A DNA stretch of 64,000 nt from contig KL197746.1 in the NCBI GenBank assembly GCA_000697665.1, positions 16,702 to 80,701 on the forward strand. The letters run 5' to 3'. The notes below the pieces were generated by a model. It was given only the letters and a program-made list of their open reading frames with translations. It was not told the origin of the DNA and ran no database searches. A program made the position numbers and the translations under genes. Below are positions 24,188-34,349 of this stretch, piece by piece; position 1 is the first letter of the stretch, and each line of letters begins with the position of its first letter. This DNA is from Jaapia argillacea MUCL 33604 (Eukaryota > Basidiomycota > Agaricomycetes > Jaapiales > Jaapiaceae).

Positions 24188-25453
24188 TTACAAGGTATCA
24201 TAATTCCATGGGAGGTAAGGGGCCTTATTATTAGCGGTATTGAGCCAGGTAAGGAGGCCCGCTTGCTGTACCTCAGGCTTGCTAATCAATAGCCCCTTGA
24301 CCACAGTGACGACACTGCCATTCCTCGCAGCGGCAGAGCTAAGATGAGCCTTGAGGCTAAACTCCAAAGCATTCGCGTTCCTCATCGCGATCAACATAAT
24401 ATAAAGGCCGTTCGTCGTAGGATCGGATCTATCACGGGCATCTGTCTCCCAAATCGCCTGCTGAACTATGGTTTTGCAAATCAACCGATTGACTCGAGCT
24501 CTCCAGTCCGCCTGAAAGGCCTGCCGACCGTCCCACTGGAGACGAAGATCTCTGAGCTGTGCGATCTGAGCCGCATTGAAGCGAGGTTGAGTACCGGGGG
24601 GAGGAGCTAGGCTGGCCGCGATGGCCGCCCCCATGTCAGCCATGACATTGGTAGCGGGCCCGACATGGTACGTGTTATCGGGCCAGACCCTGACTTCGCT
24701 GTCCAACGGGAAGGCAGGGACGTCGTTAGGGTATGCGAAAGCGGTGAACATGTTTCGGGTGGTAGGGTTGAAGGAAAAGAAATCGGTGTGGGGGATGGTT
24801 TGGAAGTCAAGGGAAACGATTCGGAAATTGGCCACATTTCGGTTGGTGTACACGTTCTGGAGGATACGTATGAGGGTGCTTCTTGACTCTGCGCCCGACG
24901 CATTGGCAGGGTTACCAAATCCGCCATATAAATAGATATTGGTATCGGGATAGGTGAAAATATCGAGCATAGTCGTGAGGGAGCCGTCTCCGTTGTCCTT
25001 ATCGACGTGGGCCAATGCAGCCACACCGGCGGCTTGGCTGTAAACGAGGACGGCGACGCAAACGGAGATACTTTGCGTGTAAAGGATTCGACGTGTGGCG
25101 TTGGTATCGACGATACCGAAGGAATGTTGCTCGACAAACACGGAGGTCTGACCAAAAGAACCAGGATCAGATGTCTTGTCCTGTTGAGCCTGCAATTCTT
25201 GCAAGTACGGCACCTTGACGGTGGTCACACCTCCGAATGTCTGGATCTGGGAGATGGGGACACACCATCCAGGGTATGCAGCAGTGTTGAGTTTACGGAA
25301 AGTGGGGGTGATGACGCCGTCGGGATTTTGTGCGGCATCCTTATGGTTGACTTGGGCCCAGAGGTAGTCATACAAGTCTTGGCCGACAGTGGCTGGATTG
25401 GGTGCGAGCCAGGTTTGTGCTCCGTTACCGACTTTCAGGTGAGGGGCGGCCAT
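24188..25453 (-). CDS. NTAN1/CheD-like cysteine deamidase, paralogue A (421 aa)
   Basis: A single-exon gene starting at MAAPHLKVGN. Residues ~103-180 resemble protein N-terminal asparagine amidohydrolase (NTAN1): VFVEQHSFGIVDTNATRRIL, SVCVAVLVYSQAAGVAALAH, then IYLYGGF (LHLVGGF-like in NTAN1). Thr126, Cys132 and His149 keep the T-x5-C-x16-H spacing of the CheD catalytic triad; NTAN1 keeps the same Cys-to-His distance. NTAN1 deamidates N-terminal Asn of proteins for the Arg/N-degron pathway, while CheD deamidates receptor Gln. Which substrate applies here is unknown. The protein is about 110 residues longer than animal NTAN1, with a C-terminal helical extension (FNAAQIAQLRDLRLQWDGR). No signal peptide or membrane span. 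It is head-to-head with a close paralogue at 27262; most of the N-terminal 330 residues match. Confidence 0.72.
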   Translation of the reverse strand: MAAPHLKVGNGAQTWLAPNPATVGQDLYDYLWAQVNHKDAAQNPDGVITPTFRKLNTAAYPGWCVPISQIQTFGGVTTVKVPYLQELQAQQDKTSDPGSFGQTSVFVEQHSFGIVDTNATRRILYTQSISVCVAVLVYSQAAGVAALAHVDKDNGDGSLTTMLDIFTYPDTNIYLYGGFGNPANASGAESRSTLIRILQNVYTNRNVANFRIVSLDFQTIPHTDFFSFNPTTRNMFTAFAYPNDVPAFPLDSEVRVWPDNTYHVGPATNVMADMGAAIAASLAPPPGTQPRFNAAQIAQLRDLRLQWDGRQAFQADWRARVNRLICKTIVQQAIWETDARDRSDPTTNGLYIMLIAMRNANALEFSLKAHLSSAAARNGSVVTVVKGLLISKPEVQQAGLLTWLNTANNKAPYLPWNYDTL

Positions 25454-27261
25454 GGTGAACAGTCTGGGAGGGTGTGAGTATAGACGGTATGTCGGTCAGG
25501 AAGTAAGCTTACAAATGATATCAAAAGTGTGGACTGCGAAGGGGTGAGTAGTGAAGGGCAAATGTCTTCGTGTCGCTGTGGAGGATATAGGAGGACACCA
25601 TGTTAAAAGGGCATGAGGGAGTAGCATCCGAGGACTTACCACTATCGGTACGATGAGAGGAGAATTTGTTGGATCTCCAGTAACATTGTCGTCGTTTAAA
25701 TACCAAAGCCCTTCTTGACCCAGCGACCGCGTGTGCGATATGACAGGTACAGATATTTTTCTGATAGTAATCTCCGAGTCAAAGGGAAGAAAGAAAATGC
25801 ACTAGGACGAAGCCAAATGTCATGGGGAGTGAAACACTACCGACCTACAAGCGATATACACGGTCATTTCGTACCGAAACAGACGGTAAAACTCCTAGTG
25901 ACATCGCATTCGTAGCCGCCGCCTGGAGCTCTGGAGCTAACAAAGGTATGGGGAAAGGTACATTCCGACCTTCTCGCATTGTTAGAGACAGTCAGAAAAG
26001 GCTGGAGGGGGAAGACTAGAGGGATGCGGGACTTGGACGGACAAGACTGTGGCATCCAAATTGAAGACCGTGTACCTGGAGGCTAGAGGTCTGGGACATC
26101 CAACTGTGCTATCCATATATCGGAGCGTTGAATTAACTTGGAGGAATAGTGCAATGGTAACATGATTGCATGAGAGACACCGTAACAAGTCTGATAGTCA
26201 GCGTCGCGGAGGTAATTATAAGTTCCCACGAGCCAACACTGTCTACACTACCGACATCGAGCAGTTCGATCTTCGACATGCAACGCTTATACGGACGGCT
26301 TCCTAATCAGTCGGTTTGACTTACCAGTCAAAAAAACCTTCCTTGTGGCAGAAGCAATCTAAGCTTTGGGTCGGGCATGCTATTGGCTGGCCGACGTGTG
26401 TCCCTGGTGGGCTGTGGTACCTGTACAGCCAACCGCAAACTAGCGCCTACCTGGACCTGAACTGCATCTTCCTCCTGCGACAATCACGATAACCTGAGCT
26501 GACTCTGTCTAGGCCAATCGCTCTAGGATTCTGACTGCGTTTTCAATGGTTTGGCTACCAAATCAATATGGGAAATCGGCATACCACGTCTCTTAACAGC
26601 GACCTCCCACCTACCATTACCGCTTTCCCTTTGGGTTTCAGAAAATCCCATGTCTAAACCTCTTCATTGTACCAGTGTGCCGTTTCGCCGACTAGTCCCG
26701 TTTTCTTCGCCCGCTCCTTCACTAGTTTCGTTTCGCTGCTACTCAGCAATTGCGACCAACTCGGAATGGTGCCTGTAGGTCTGGAACTTGAGACTTGGGC
26801 TTGCCGATGCAAGGTATCAGCTGACATGGTCGGCATGAAATGACCTTGTGCGTCGGAGTGTCGCACTCTCATGTCGCAATAGTTTCTACCGCTCGTGTTT
26901 CATTTGCTTGCTATCCTCATCGCCTACGGTCTTTCCTTTCCACCACCGCCCATTCGAAACTGCGACGAGATCGGAATGGTACCTATCCAAATCAAATAGC
27001 ATCGACGCAACGGCCCAGGACTGCGTATTTATCGCAAAGGATATTGACCTGAGGGAATCAACAAATCCCCCTCTCAGCTCTCGGTAAGTCCTCGCAGTGT
27101 ATTGCCAGCCATTCTCTCACCAAGTTTCCCCCTCAGTTCTCGCGTCCGCTCGAAGAACATCTCATACACACAGTCTCCTTCGCACCTTTTTGATCAACTT
27201 GTACGATGTTTGCTTCGACTGGCTGCACATCATACTCATTCTTTCTCCCAGCCTTTTCACA
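25454..27261. other. Shared divergent intergenic region of the twin deamidase-like genes
   Basis: 1.8 kb between two divergent start codons with no supported gene. It should contain both promoters. A diverged duplicated block lies in its right half: 26686-26780 and 26900-26995 both run from a TTTCxTTxCxCC tract through GCGACxAxxTCGGAATGGT to ACC/GCC. The frames seen here are short and unrelated to either gene. No TATA box close to either ATG is obvious. Confidence 0.5.
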
Positions 27262-28509
27262 ATGGCAGCTCACTTGAAAGTCGGTAACGGAGCCGATACC
27301 TGGGTCGCACCCAACCCAGCCACCGCTGGCCAAGACTTATACACATATCTCTGGGGCCAAGTCAACCAGAAGGATGCCGCACAAAATCCCAACGGCGTCA
27401 TCACCCCCACTTTCCGTAAACTCAACACTGTTGCATACCCTGGATGGTGTGTCCCCATCTCCCAGATCCAGACAGTCGGAGGTCTGACCACCATCAACGC
27501 GCCATACTTGCAAGAATTGCAGGCTCAACAGGACAAGACATCCAATCCTGGTAGTTTTGGACAGGCGTCCGTATTTGTCGAGCAACATTCCTTCGCTGTC
27601 GTTGATACCCGGGCCACTCGGAGAATTCTCTATACGCAGAGCCTCTCGGTTTGCGTTGCCGTCCTTGGGTGGAGCCAAAGTGCTGGTGTAGCTGCATTGG
27701 CCCACGTAGATAAGGACAATGGAGATGGCTCGCTCACAACCATGCTCGACCTTTTCACGTATCCCGACACTCGGATCTATTTGTATGGCGGGTTTATCGG
27801 CAGCACAGATTCGGTCGACACATTGAAGCGTATCCTCCAGAACGTGTACACCAGCGGAAATGTGGCCAACTTCCGAATCGTTTCCCTTGACTTCCAAACC
27901 ATCCCTCACACCGACTTCTTTAGCTTCAATCCTATCACACAAAACATTTTCACCACTGTCGCGTACCCTAACGATGTCGCTGCCTTCCCATTGGACAGCG
28001 AAGTCAGGGTCTGGCCCGACAACACTTACCATGTCGGCCCCGCTACCAATGTCATGGCTGAAATGGAGGCGGCCATCGATGCCAGCCCAGCTCCTCCCCC
28101 TGGGACGCAACCTCGTTTCAACGCGGCTCAGATTACCGAGTTGCGCCGTCTCCGAATGCAATGGGATGGCAGAGCGCTGACGACGGCGGCCTGGAGGGAC
28201 GGAGTCAATGCATTGATTTGCAGGCTTATCGTCCAGCAGGCGTTCGCGGAGAATGTCCCACCCATCACTACCAACCCCACGGTGCATCCCGTCTACGCCA
28301 AATTAGTCGCGCTCAGGAATCCAGTCGCGCTTGAGTGCAGCCTCAAGCAGCACTTTGATAAACTCGCCAGCCACGGGGATACTAGCGAGACCATTGTGAC
28401 AGTGGTGCGCCTCCATCTCGCAGACTCGGACCAATTGCAGCAGATTGCATTGAACTCGTGGTTGAATACGGGCACCAACAGGGTTCCCTATGGCGCATGG
28501 CTCTATTAG
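27262..28509 (+). CDS. NTAN1/CheD-like cysteine deamidase, paralogue B (415 aa)
   Basis: A single-exon gene. The frame is open upstream to 27097, but the ATG at 27262 matches the N-terminus of paralogue A (MAAHLKVGNGADTW). The triad Thr125, Cys131 and His148 (TQSLSVCVAVL...ALAHVD) and YLYGGF are conserved, so the protein is probably active. Differences from paralogue A concentrate in a small deletion after YLYGGF and in the last ~110 residues, where sequence and length diverge (ends NRVPYGAWLY). The absence of introns in both copies is notable in this intron-dense region and could mean that an intronless ancestor was duplicated. Function is inferred from family resemblance only: a cysteine-dependent amidohydrolase, probably cytosolic. 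Confidence 0.72.
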   Translation: MAAHLKVGNGADTWVAPNPATAGQDLYTYLWGQVNQKDAAQNPNGVITPTFRKLNTVAYPGWCVPISQIQTVGGLTTINAPYLQELQAQQDKTSNPGSFGQASVFVEQHSFAVVDTRATRRILYTQSLSVCVAVLGWSQSAGVAALAHVDKDNGDGSLTTMLDLFTYPDTRIYLYGGFIGSTDSVDTLKRILQNVYTSGNVANFRIVSLDFQTIPHTDFFSFNPITQNIFTTVAYPNDVAAFPLDSEVRVWPDNTYHVGPATNVMAEMEAAIDASPAPPPGTQPRFNAAQITELRRLRMQWDGRALTTAAWRDGVNALICRLIVQQAFAENVPPITTNPTVHPVYAKLVALRNPVALECSLKQHFDKLASHGDTSETIVTVVRLHLADSDQLQQIALNSWLNTGTNRVPYGAWLY

Positions 28510-28863
28510 ACGAGACGATTTTGTGGATGGGTTGTAGCGGCCGGTGGTTTTTGTGGATTCAACTCCACTATGATTTCGGGAAGATGGCCCTAACTCCATC
28601 CCCTTCTTTTACAATGTTTCCCAGTATACTTTCCACCTCGTTTCTGGAGATTGGACCCTGGTTGTGATTTCGTGTAAAGTGGTTTTGCAGTGAAATAAAG
28701 TTTGATTGAGCACGGAGAAGACACGTGGTTGCACTGCCACAAGGAAGAAGCAGGGACCGACCTTCCTCTTTGGGAACAGCAACTTGGCTCCAACCTTGCA
28801 CACAGCCGTTGCAGTTGCAGAGCATACGACTGCACCGTTTCACCCCTCCTACCGTCCTCGGAC
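28510..28863. other. Spacer between the deamidase-like and F-box genes
   Basis: 354 bp containing the 3' end of the deamidase-like gene and the 5' flank of the F-box gene. The F-box frame is open upstream to 28702, but that extension is poor in family-like sequence, so the ATG at 28864 was preferred. Nothing else is seen. Confidence 0.5.
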
Positions 28864-30410
28864 ATGCAAAAGTCCATTCGACGTCTCTCCATCCTTTTCG
28901 GACTTGGGAATAAAGGCGATTCTCAATGCCCATGGTCCTGCATCCCCTCCGAGATTCTTGCCTTGATTTTCCAATACCTCGTCGTTGATTGCGAGAGCTC
29001 CATCGATCAGAGTCTTTGGGACGAGTTTGAAAACCACGAATTCACAGGCGAAGACTTGAATCTGAGAGCCTTTGTTTCCGGTCAAGCGAGGCTGAGCGCT
29101 ACCTTACTCGTTTGCCGGTCATGGTACGTTTGTGGGGCAAAGGCCTTGTACTCGAAACCGGCTGTACGATCCGCCGAGAATTTACACCTTCTCGAGCGGA
29201 CGCTCCGACGAAGACCCGTCCTCGCCCAATTGGTGCGATGTGTCGAGGTATTTAACCTGTCACGGAATTGGCCTCGGACGACCTTATGGGAAGGGTTGAT
29301 GGAGTTGGTTGTGAGGAAAGAGAAGAGGAAGAGGAAGCGTTACCGCAAGGATCTACGGTCCGTTATTGATAAGTGTGTCCAAATACACTCTTTGGGCATC
29401 CGTACCGCCGTTTTCGAAAAACCCATATCGTTCGACCTTCACCTCATCACACCCTCACGATCACACAACCTCCGACGTCTTTCTCTCCATGGAAAGTGGT
29501 TGTTCTCGCACTCAATGCTATCACCTGATATCGAACTCCCTTTGTTGGAAGACTTGTCGCTCGAGTCGTTCAGTCTTCACGAAGACAGTCGGTGGCCAAA
29601 CTTCCCCTCCCTCCGACGCATCCGCATATCAGATTGTGGATATTTCTCTACACCGGGACGTATGCCGATCTTACCAGTTGGATTACCGTTCCTCGCCGAG
29701 GTCGAACTATCCAAGATATGGTCGAACGATTCTTATCGTGACATCGTCGATGTCCTCTACACCTACTCAGAGACTCTCCAGTCTCTACAGATGGGCGGAG
29801 TTTGGATGGCCACAGCGTCACTCGAACTCGAATACTCCCGCTTCACCTCTCTCAAGCGGCTCATCCTCGAACCGGACGAACTATGGCCCGGGTTTTTCCT
29901 ACCCCAGACCGTGGCCCAAGCACCCGCGCTCGAAGTTCTCTTCATCTTGATGTGTGTGCCCATTCAATATGGTGTTACTCAGGTCACGGAGACGACGTTG
30001 TTGGAGAGGATGTCGATCCATTTGGGCGTGGGAGAAAGTCATGCAAAGTCATTCCCAAAGCTGAAAACATTGTTTATTGAGGGGGATTTGGTAGCTTGGG
30101 GATGTAATGGGCCGGATTCGGTAAAACTTAAGAACCTTTGCGACTCGAGGGGAATTGACTTGACGTTGAATTTATACGGTGAGAATCATTTCCGGTTCTT
30201 CACTCCCTCGCTCTACGTTCGATCTTATCCAATCTGACCGGGCGTTCACAGATTTTGCACAAGATGGTTTCCAGCCGCTTTTCACCAAGGGAGTCGCAAG
30301 AGGGTGGAGGTGGCAATCTCCCTTAGGATTGTTGGGCATGTTACTCAGTACGTTCATCGCCTTGAATTGTGATTCCGAGGCTAATTAACATATGGGTAGA
30401 TGACATTTGA
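28864..30410 (+). CDS. F-box protein with leucine-rich C-terminal part (473 aa)
   Basis: Exons 28864-30178, 30252-30347 and 30400-30410. The two 3' introns were placed because donors, acceptors and phases fit; without them the protein would end 20 residues after the first donor. An F-box-like segment lies at ~20-80: CIPSEILALIFQYLVVDC, then LVCRSWYVCGAKALY. Downstream are irregular leucine-rich repeats of the basidiomycete F-box type (HNLRRLSLHGKWLF, LPLLEDLSLESFSLH, FPSLRRIRISDCGYF). Proteins of this type are expected to join Skp1-Cullin ubiquitin ligases as substrate receptors; this is one of a usually large family, so the substrate cannot be guessed. The terminal coding exon is only 11 nt (ending NDI). 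Confidence 0.75.
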
Positions 30411-30638
30411 CGCAATCATGCCCATCTTGAGATGTTGAAGTTAATACGGGTTGAAGGCGACCCGACGGGATTGTGGACCTCGGTTTGAGTGTACGAGAGT
30501 GTTACGAACACACGGCACCGAATATCTAGCTTGTTTGACTTGTCTCAATGCTCATGTATCCATTACTTAACTTATCACTTCTAAATCCTTCATCCCGAAG
30601 TTTGAAGTGTTGCCATATGCACGAACGATAATCTATAA

Positions 30639-33600
30639 GGCCCTGTTTGGCAACTCCAATAATCTGGATTCTTGAAGAATCCACTGCGAGAAAGCAAGAA
30701 TCCAGATTCTGATTGGTGGAGCTTGCGACACCGGATTATCCAGGCAGCCGCGAAAAGTTTAGCTTAGTCAGCTGAGCGAGTTTGCTTGTATTTGGTCGTG
30801 CGCACCCCGTGAGAGAAACATAGCCCATGAGAACCCCGTGTGAATAACATACCCCAAGCATGTCGTGAGAAAACACAACCTATGCGGCATCTGTGGGTCC
30901 GTTGTATTTGGCCGTGCGTGTCTCCAAGAGTTGCCTTTTCGGGTTACTTGGTCTGTTTCCTCCGAAATTCAAAGCCTCTGCTGTACATCTCTCATCTCAG
31001 TCACTATCCTGGCTTGCTATATACCAAAATTCATCAAAAATTTCGCTTTTCAAGTCTATTCTGCTATATTCACTATGTATCTTGCCTCACAACAACTCAA
31101 GAGGGCAAAACTGGATTGAAGAAATGCAAAAGCTAGGGCTAAGCATGCTAGCCAATCTGGAGCTCAAATCCCTGATTCTCTTCACTCTGTTGGAGCTTCT
31201 CAGAGTCTCATGGATCGTACTCCAAGGCTACAAAGTACTACAGAAGCTGGGAAGGTTGATCAGCCTTCTAGAGGCAGAGCTGTCTCATCAGTTAGTAAGT
31301 GATTACTTGACTACATATCCTACCCTATCATAATAACCTGGGATTAGGGTTCTCTCCCCAGCAAATACAGAGTGATAAAGGTGAGTAGAAACCCATTTTT
31401 TAAAGCTAAATCTTATTTGATTCAATTTAGCCATGAACATATCACCTGATCAAAGGCAAGTGAGCAGTGATATGCCACAGAGAGTATAAGAGAATATGGA
31501 AATTGGTTTGTATTGTTGTATTGAGTTCAACCATTGCTTCACCCTATGCCAATCAAGGAACAAATAGAGGCTGTAAAGTGGCTAGAAGTTCAAAAACGAG
31601 GACTCACTGGAGATGAGGAATTTGACTTACTAGAAGCAGATTGGAGGGATCTAAAAGGGGGATAACAACAGGTGTTTCTACAAGTCATTGCTTATATTAA
31701 AGCTTTGCTGGATCCAGGCACTCCTGATCCTTAGCCTCTCAGAATAAATGTTGATGGAACAGCAGGAACAGGAAAATCTTTTCTAATTGCTGCAATATCA
31801 ACAGAAATCAAGAGACTTATGTTTGAAGCAGGGAAGGCTGATGCAACAATCAGAGTTGCCCCAACAGGCATTGCAGCTTATGGGATTAATGGATTTACAA
31901 TTAATCTTGGTTTTTCAATTCCAGTCAAGCATTGGGGTGACCTTAACACTGGACATCTTGTAAGACTGCAGACAAAGTGGAGAACTTATAAGATTGTTAT
32001 TGTTGATGAGAAATCAATGATGGGCCAAATTATCTTTGGCAAAATGGATCACCATCTTCGGCAAATCTTTCCTCAATATACTGAAGAGACTCTGGGAAAT
32101 ATGAGCTTTGTCTTGTTTGGTGATTTTGCTCAACTTCCACCTGTGGAAGATAAGTCACTGTATTCACAAAAGGCTACCTGTGTGAAAAGTGGCTTAGCTG
32201 AAGATGGAAAGTGAGCATATGAATCCTTCAATCAATATATTAAACTGCAGCATGTCTTTAGACAAGCAGGAGTAGATGCAGCTGCAGAGGCATTTCATCG
32301 GATTTTATTAAGACAAAGAACTTACTCAATTGAAGAAGAAGACTACACATTACTTTCTACTCGTTTTAGAGAAAATGTCAGCCCAGAGGAAAGGGCTGAA
32401 TTCAATTCAGCAATTAGGCTATATCCAACTGGTGTAACAGTTAATAATCATAATCTAACACAATTGGCTTTCTCAAACAAACCTGCTGTACGTTGTAAAG
32501 GTAGACATACTGGAGGGAAGAAGGCCAATACTGCTGTTGCTGAGGATGCAGATGGCCTTGAAAGAGAAGTGTTGCTGGCTGAAGAGGCTCAAGTGATGAT
32601 CACACGAAATTTATGGGCAGTAATTGGTGGGTTCTTCAAATCAGATTGAGATTATATACTAATACTTACCTACAGGTCTTGTCAATGGAACACATGGGGT
32701 AGTGAAGACAATTGTTTATGACCCCAATTCCAATCCAAAGATAGACCTACCTGCTGTTGTGTTTATTGAAGTTAATGGCTACTCAGGTCCTTCAAATGAT
32801 GCATGGAAATCTGCAGATGGCAAGCCCTGGATTCCTATTACACCAATTACTGTGCAATGGGATTCTAGTACTGGTGACAAACTATCAAGAACACAGTTGC
32901 CACTTAGGCTTTCCTAGGCAATGACAATTCACAAGAGCCAGGGATTGACTTTGAACAAAGTGGTGATTGAACTTGGAAGTACAGAGTTTGCATCAGGGCT
33001 ATCATTTGTAGCTATGTCAAGGGCCAAACAGCTGAGTGGAATTCTCTTTCAGTCAAGCTTTCCAATTAGTTGCCTTCAAAGAACAGCAAAAAAAGATGGG
33101 AAATTCATTTAGAGGAAGATGTGGAAAGAAGGAAGCAGCTAGGTCTCAATTCAAATTTGTTTGGAGTAGATACAACCATGTACAACTTTTCCAGTTAAAT
33201 AGTATTTACATTGTGTAGATCGCATGCTCCACCAAAATGAGGGGCACCCTCATAAAATACATAGTTTATTCTCAGATTCTTGCTGTGGAATCTGTGAGAA
33301 CTGTCATACAACGGACCCCTTGTGGACTGCCGGTGGACCACTTCGATGTGACTGGACCTGTACCACTGTGACTGGAAAATATCACTTCCGGCACTTTCTG
33401 TCCCCAACTGGGCCGCTCACTATTGGAGACGACGACAAAGACAGACCGACGTTGCTGGGGATGTATTTCTTATGTATATAAGACTTTTGTTTAGAAACTT
33501 CCATCCACGTTCACGAGAGGCGCCACAGAAAAAATTTGTTGAGCTTGCTGTCGCCAACAGCGACAAACATGGTCTTGGCATTGAGGAAGCACGGCATCAC

Positions 33601-33735
33601 CTGATTTGGTAGCCTTACAGCCTTGGTCTCTATGATGTGCCAGACCAGGTGCTGGACCACAAGAGCCCAAGTACTCGTGGGATGGTAAATAATCTGACTC
33701 AATAATCTGGCGAGATTCTGCATGCCAAACAGGCC
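30639..33735. mobile_element. TIR-bounded DNA transposon carrying a PIF1-like helicase relic
   Basis: The left end GGCCCTGTTTGGCA at 30639 and the right end, read on the minus strand as GGCCTGTTTGGCATGC from 33735, form terminal inverted repeats differing by one base indel. Each is flanked outside by TAA (30636-30638 and 33736-33738). A GGCC..TGTTTGG terminus with a 3-bp TWA target duplication is the pattern of PIF/Harbinger elements and their MITEs. Inside, AATAATCTGG recurs near both ends, and an inverted repeat AATCTGGATTCTTG/CAAGAATCCAGATT lies at 30661-30708. The interior is clearly AT-richer than the flanks. The cargo is not a Harbinger transposase but a PIF1-like helicase of the kind found in Helitrons, so either a Helitron piece was captured or the terminal match is fortuitous. 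Confidence 0.55.
31559..33112 (+). pseudogene. PIF1/Helitron-type helicase relic
   Basis: One plus-strand frame carries helicase motifs in order: Walker A VDGTAGTGKSFLIAAIS (31750-31800), RVAPTGIAAYGING, Walker B-like KIVIVDEKSMMG (31990-32025), VLFGDFAQLPPV (32113-32148), LQHVFRQ (32247-32267), VMITRNLWA (32594-32620), GLVNGTHGVVKTIVYD (32674-32722) and the C-terminal MTIHKSQGLTL with FVAMSRA (32921-33030). A probable 49-nt intron joins the two parts near 32630-32675. Four in-frame stops interrupt it (near 31663, 31732, 32212 and 32917); at least two stand where Trp is expected (GK-W-AYE, LS-W-AMTIH), consistent with G-to-A decay. No Rep/HUH domain is seen upstream. In Helitrons this helicase unwinds DNA during rolling-circle transposition; this copy is inactive. 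Confidence 0.75.
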
Positions 33736-33738
33736 TAA

Positions 33739-34341
33739 TACAATCCAAAATGATGACTAATAAAGTCACATCACAAATGTGTCACTGACAAACCACTTGC
33801 CTCCTGGGGCCTCCCTCAGACCTCCGTTCAGCCATGTCTTGATCACGGATGTCTCAGGAGATCTATCCCTCTGAGCAACTCCCACGATTAGAAGTGGATG
33901 TAGAGTGTCGCAGGTCGCGGAACAAGGACAAAAAGACAAACCATGTGGCCAATGTGGTGTGTAACGCTTCCACGTGATTTGCCTGTGGCTCCATGGCCAA
34001 CAGTTTGTCAATGTCAAACAGTTTGGATTTCCAAGTCAGACTGGAATTATGCAACTCCCTCAATGAAATTTTGACAAGCCCTCACTCTCTGAATTGTTCT
34101 TGAAAAGGGCAACCATTTCCAATAACTCTCTCTGGCAGTGCACAGGCAACCTGCTGTCAGCCAGGTACTCAGCTTGCGAGGTGTGAATACATATGGCACT
34201 CTCAATCTTGGACAACTGAGCAGCTGAAGGGAACATTAGAGCTGGAGATGTCACTCCCCAGTATATCAAACTTCAAATTCATCCTGAAAATCAGTTGACC
34301 ATCCAGTGCAACATACAGGTGGGCTGCTGGGGCAACCAACA
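33739..34341. other. Spacer between transposable elements
   Basis: 600 bp between the TIR-bounded element and the outer hAT-like element. A minus-strand frame (34269-34060) reads SQAEYLADSRLPVHCQRELL and a shifted one continues near 34063-33863, which might be a relic of a gene, but no family is recognised and no splice pattern joins them. Nothing firmer can be said. Confidence 0.4.
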
Positions 34342-34349
34342 GTTTACAG

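Noticed and set aside
27337-28287. A 316-codon open frame antisense to deamidase-like paralogue B, with a similar one antisense to paralogue A (25007-25477).
   Set aside because: Both mirror the codon pattern of the strongly conserved sense proteins. They have no domain, and their similarity follows from the sense-strand conservation.
31559-33112. A functional helicase gene or host PIF1.
   Set aside because: Several in-frame stops, AT-rich drift and the lack of an N-terminal host PIF1 region argue for a transposon relic.
33739-34341. A small gene on the minus strand (SQAEYLADSRL...).
   Set aside because: Frames cannot be joined by acceptable splice sites and no homologue family is recognised.
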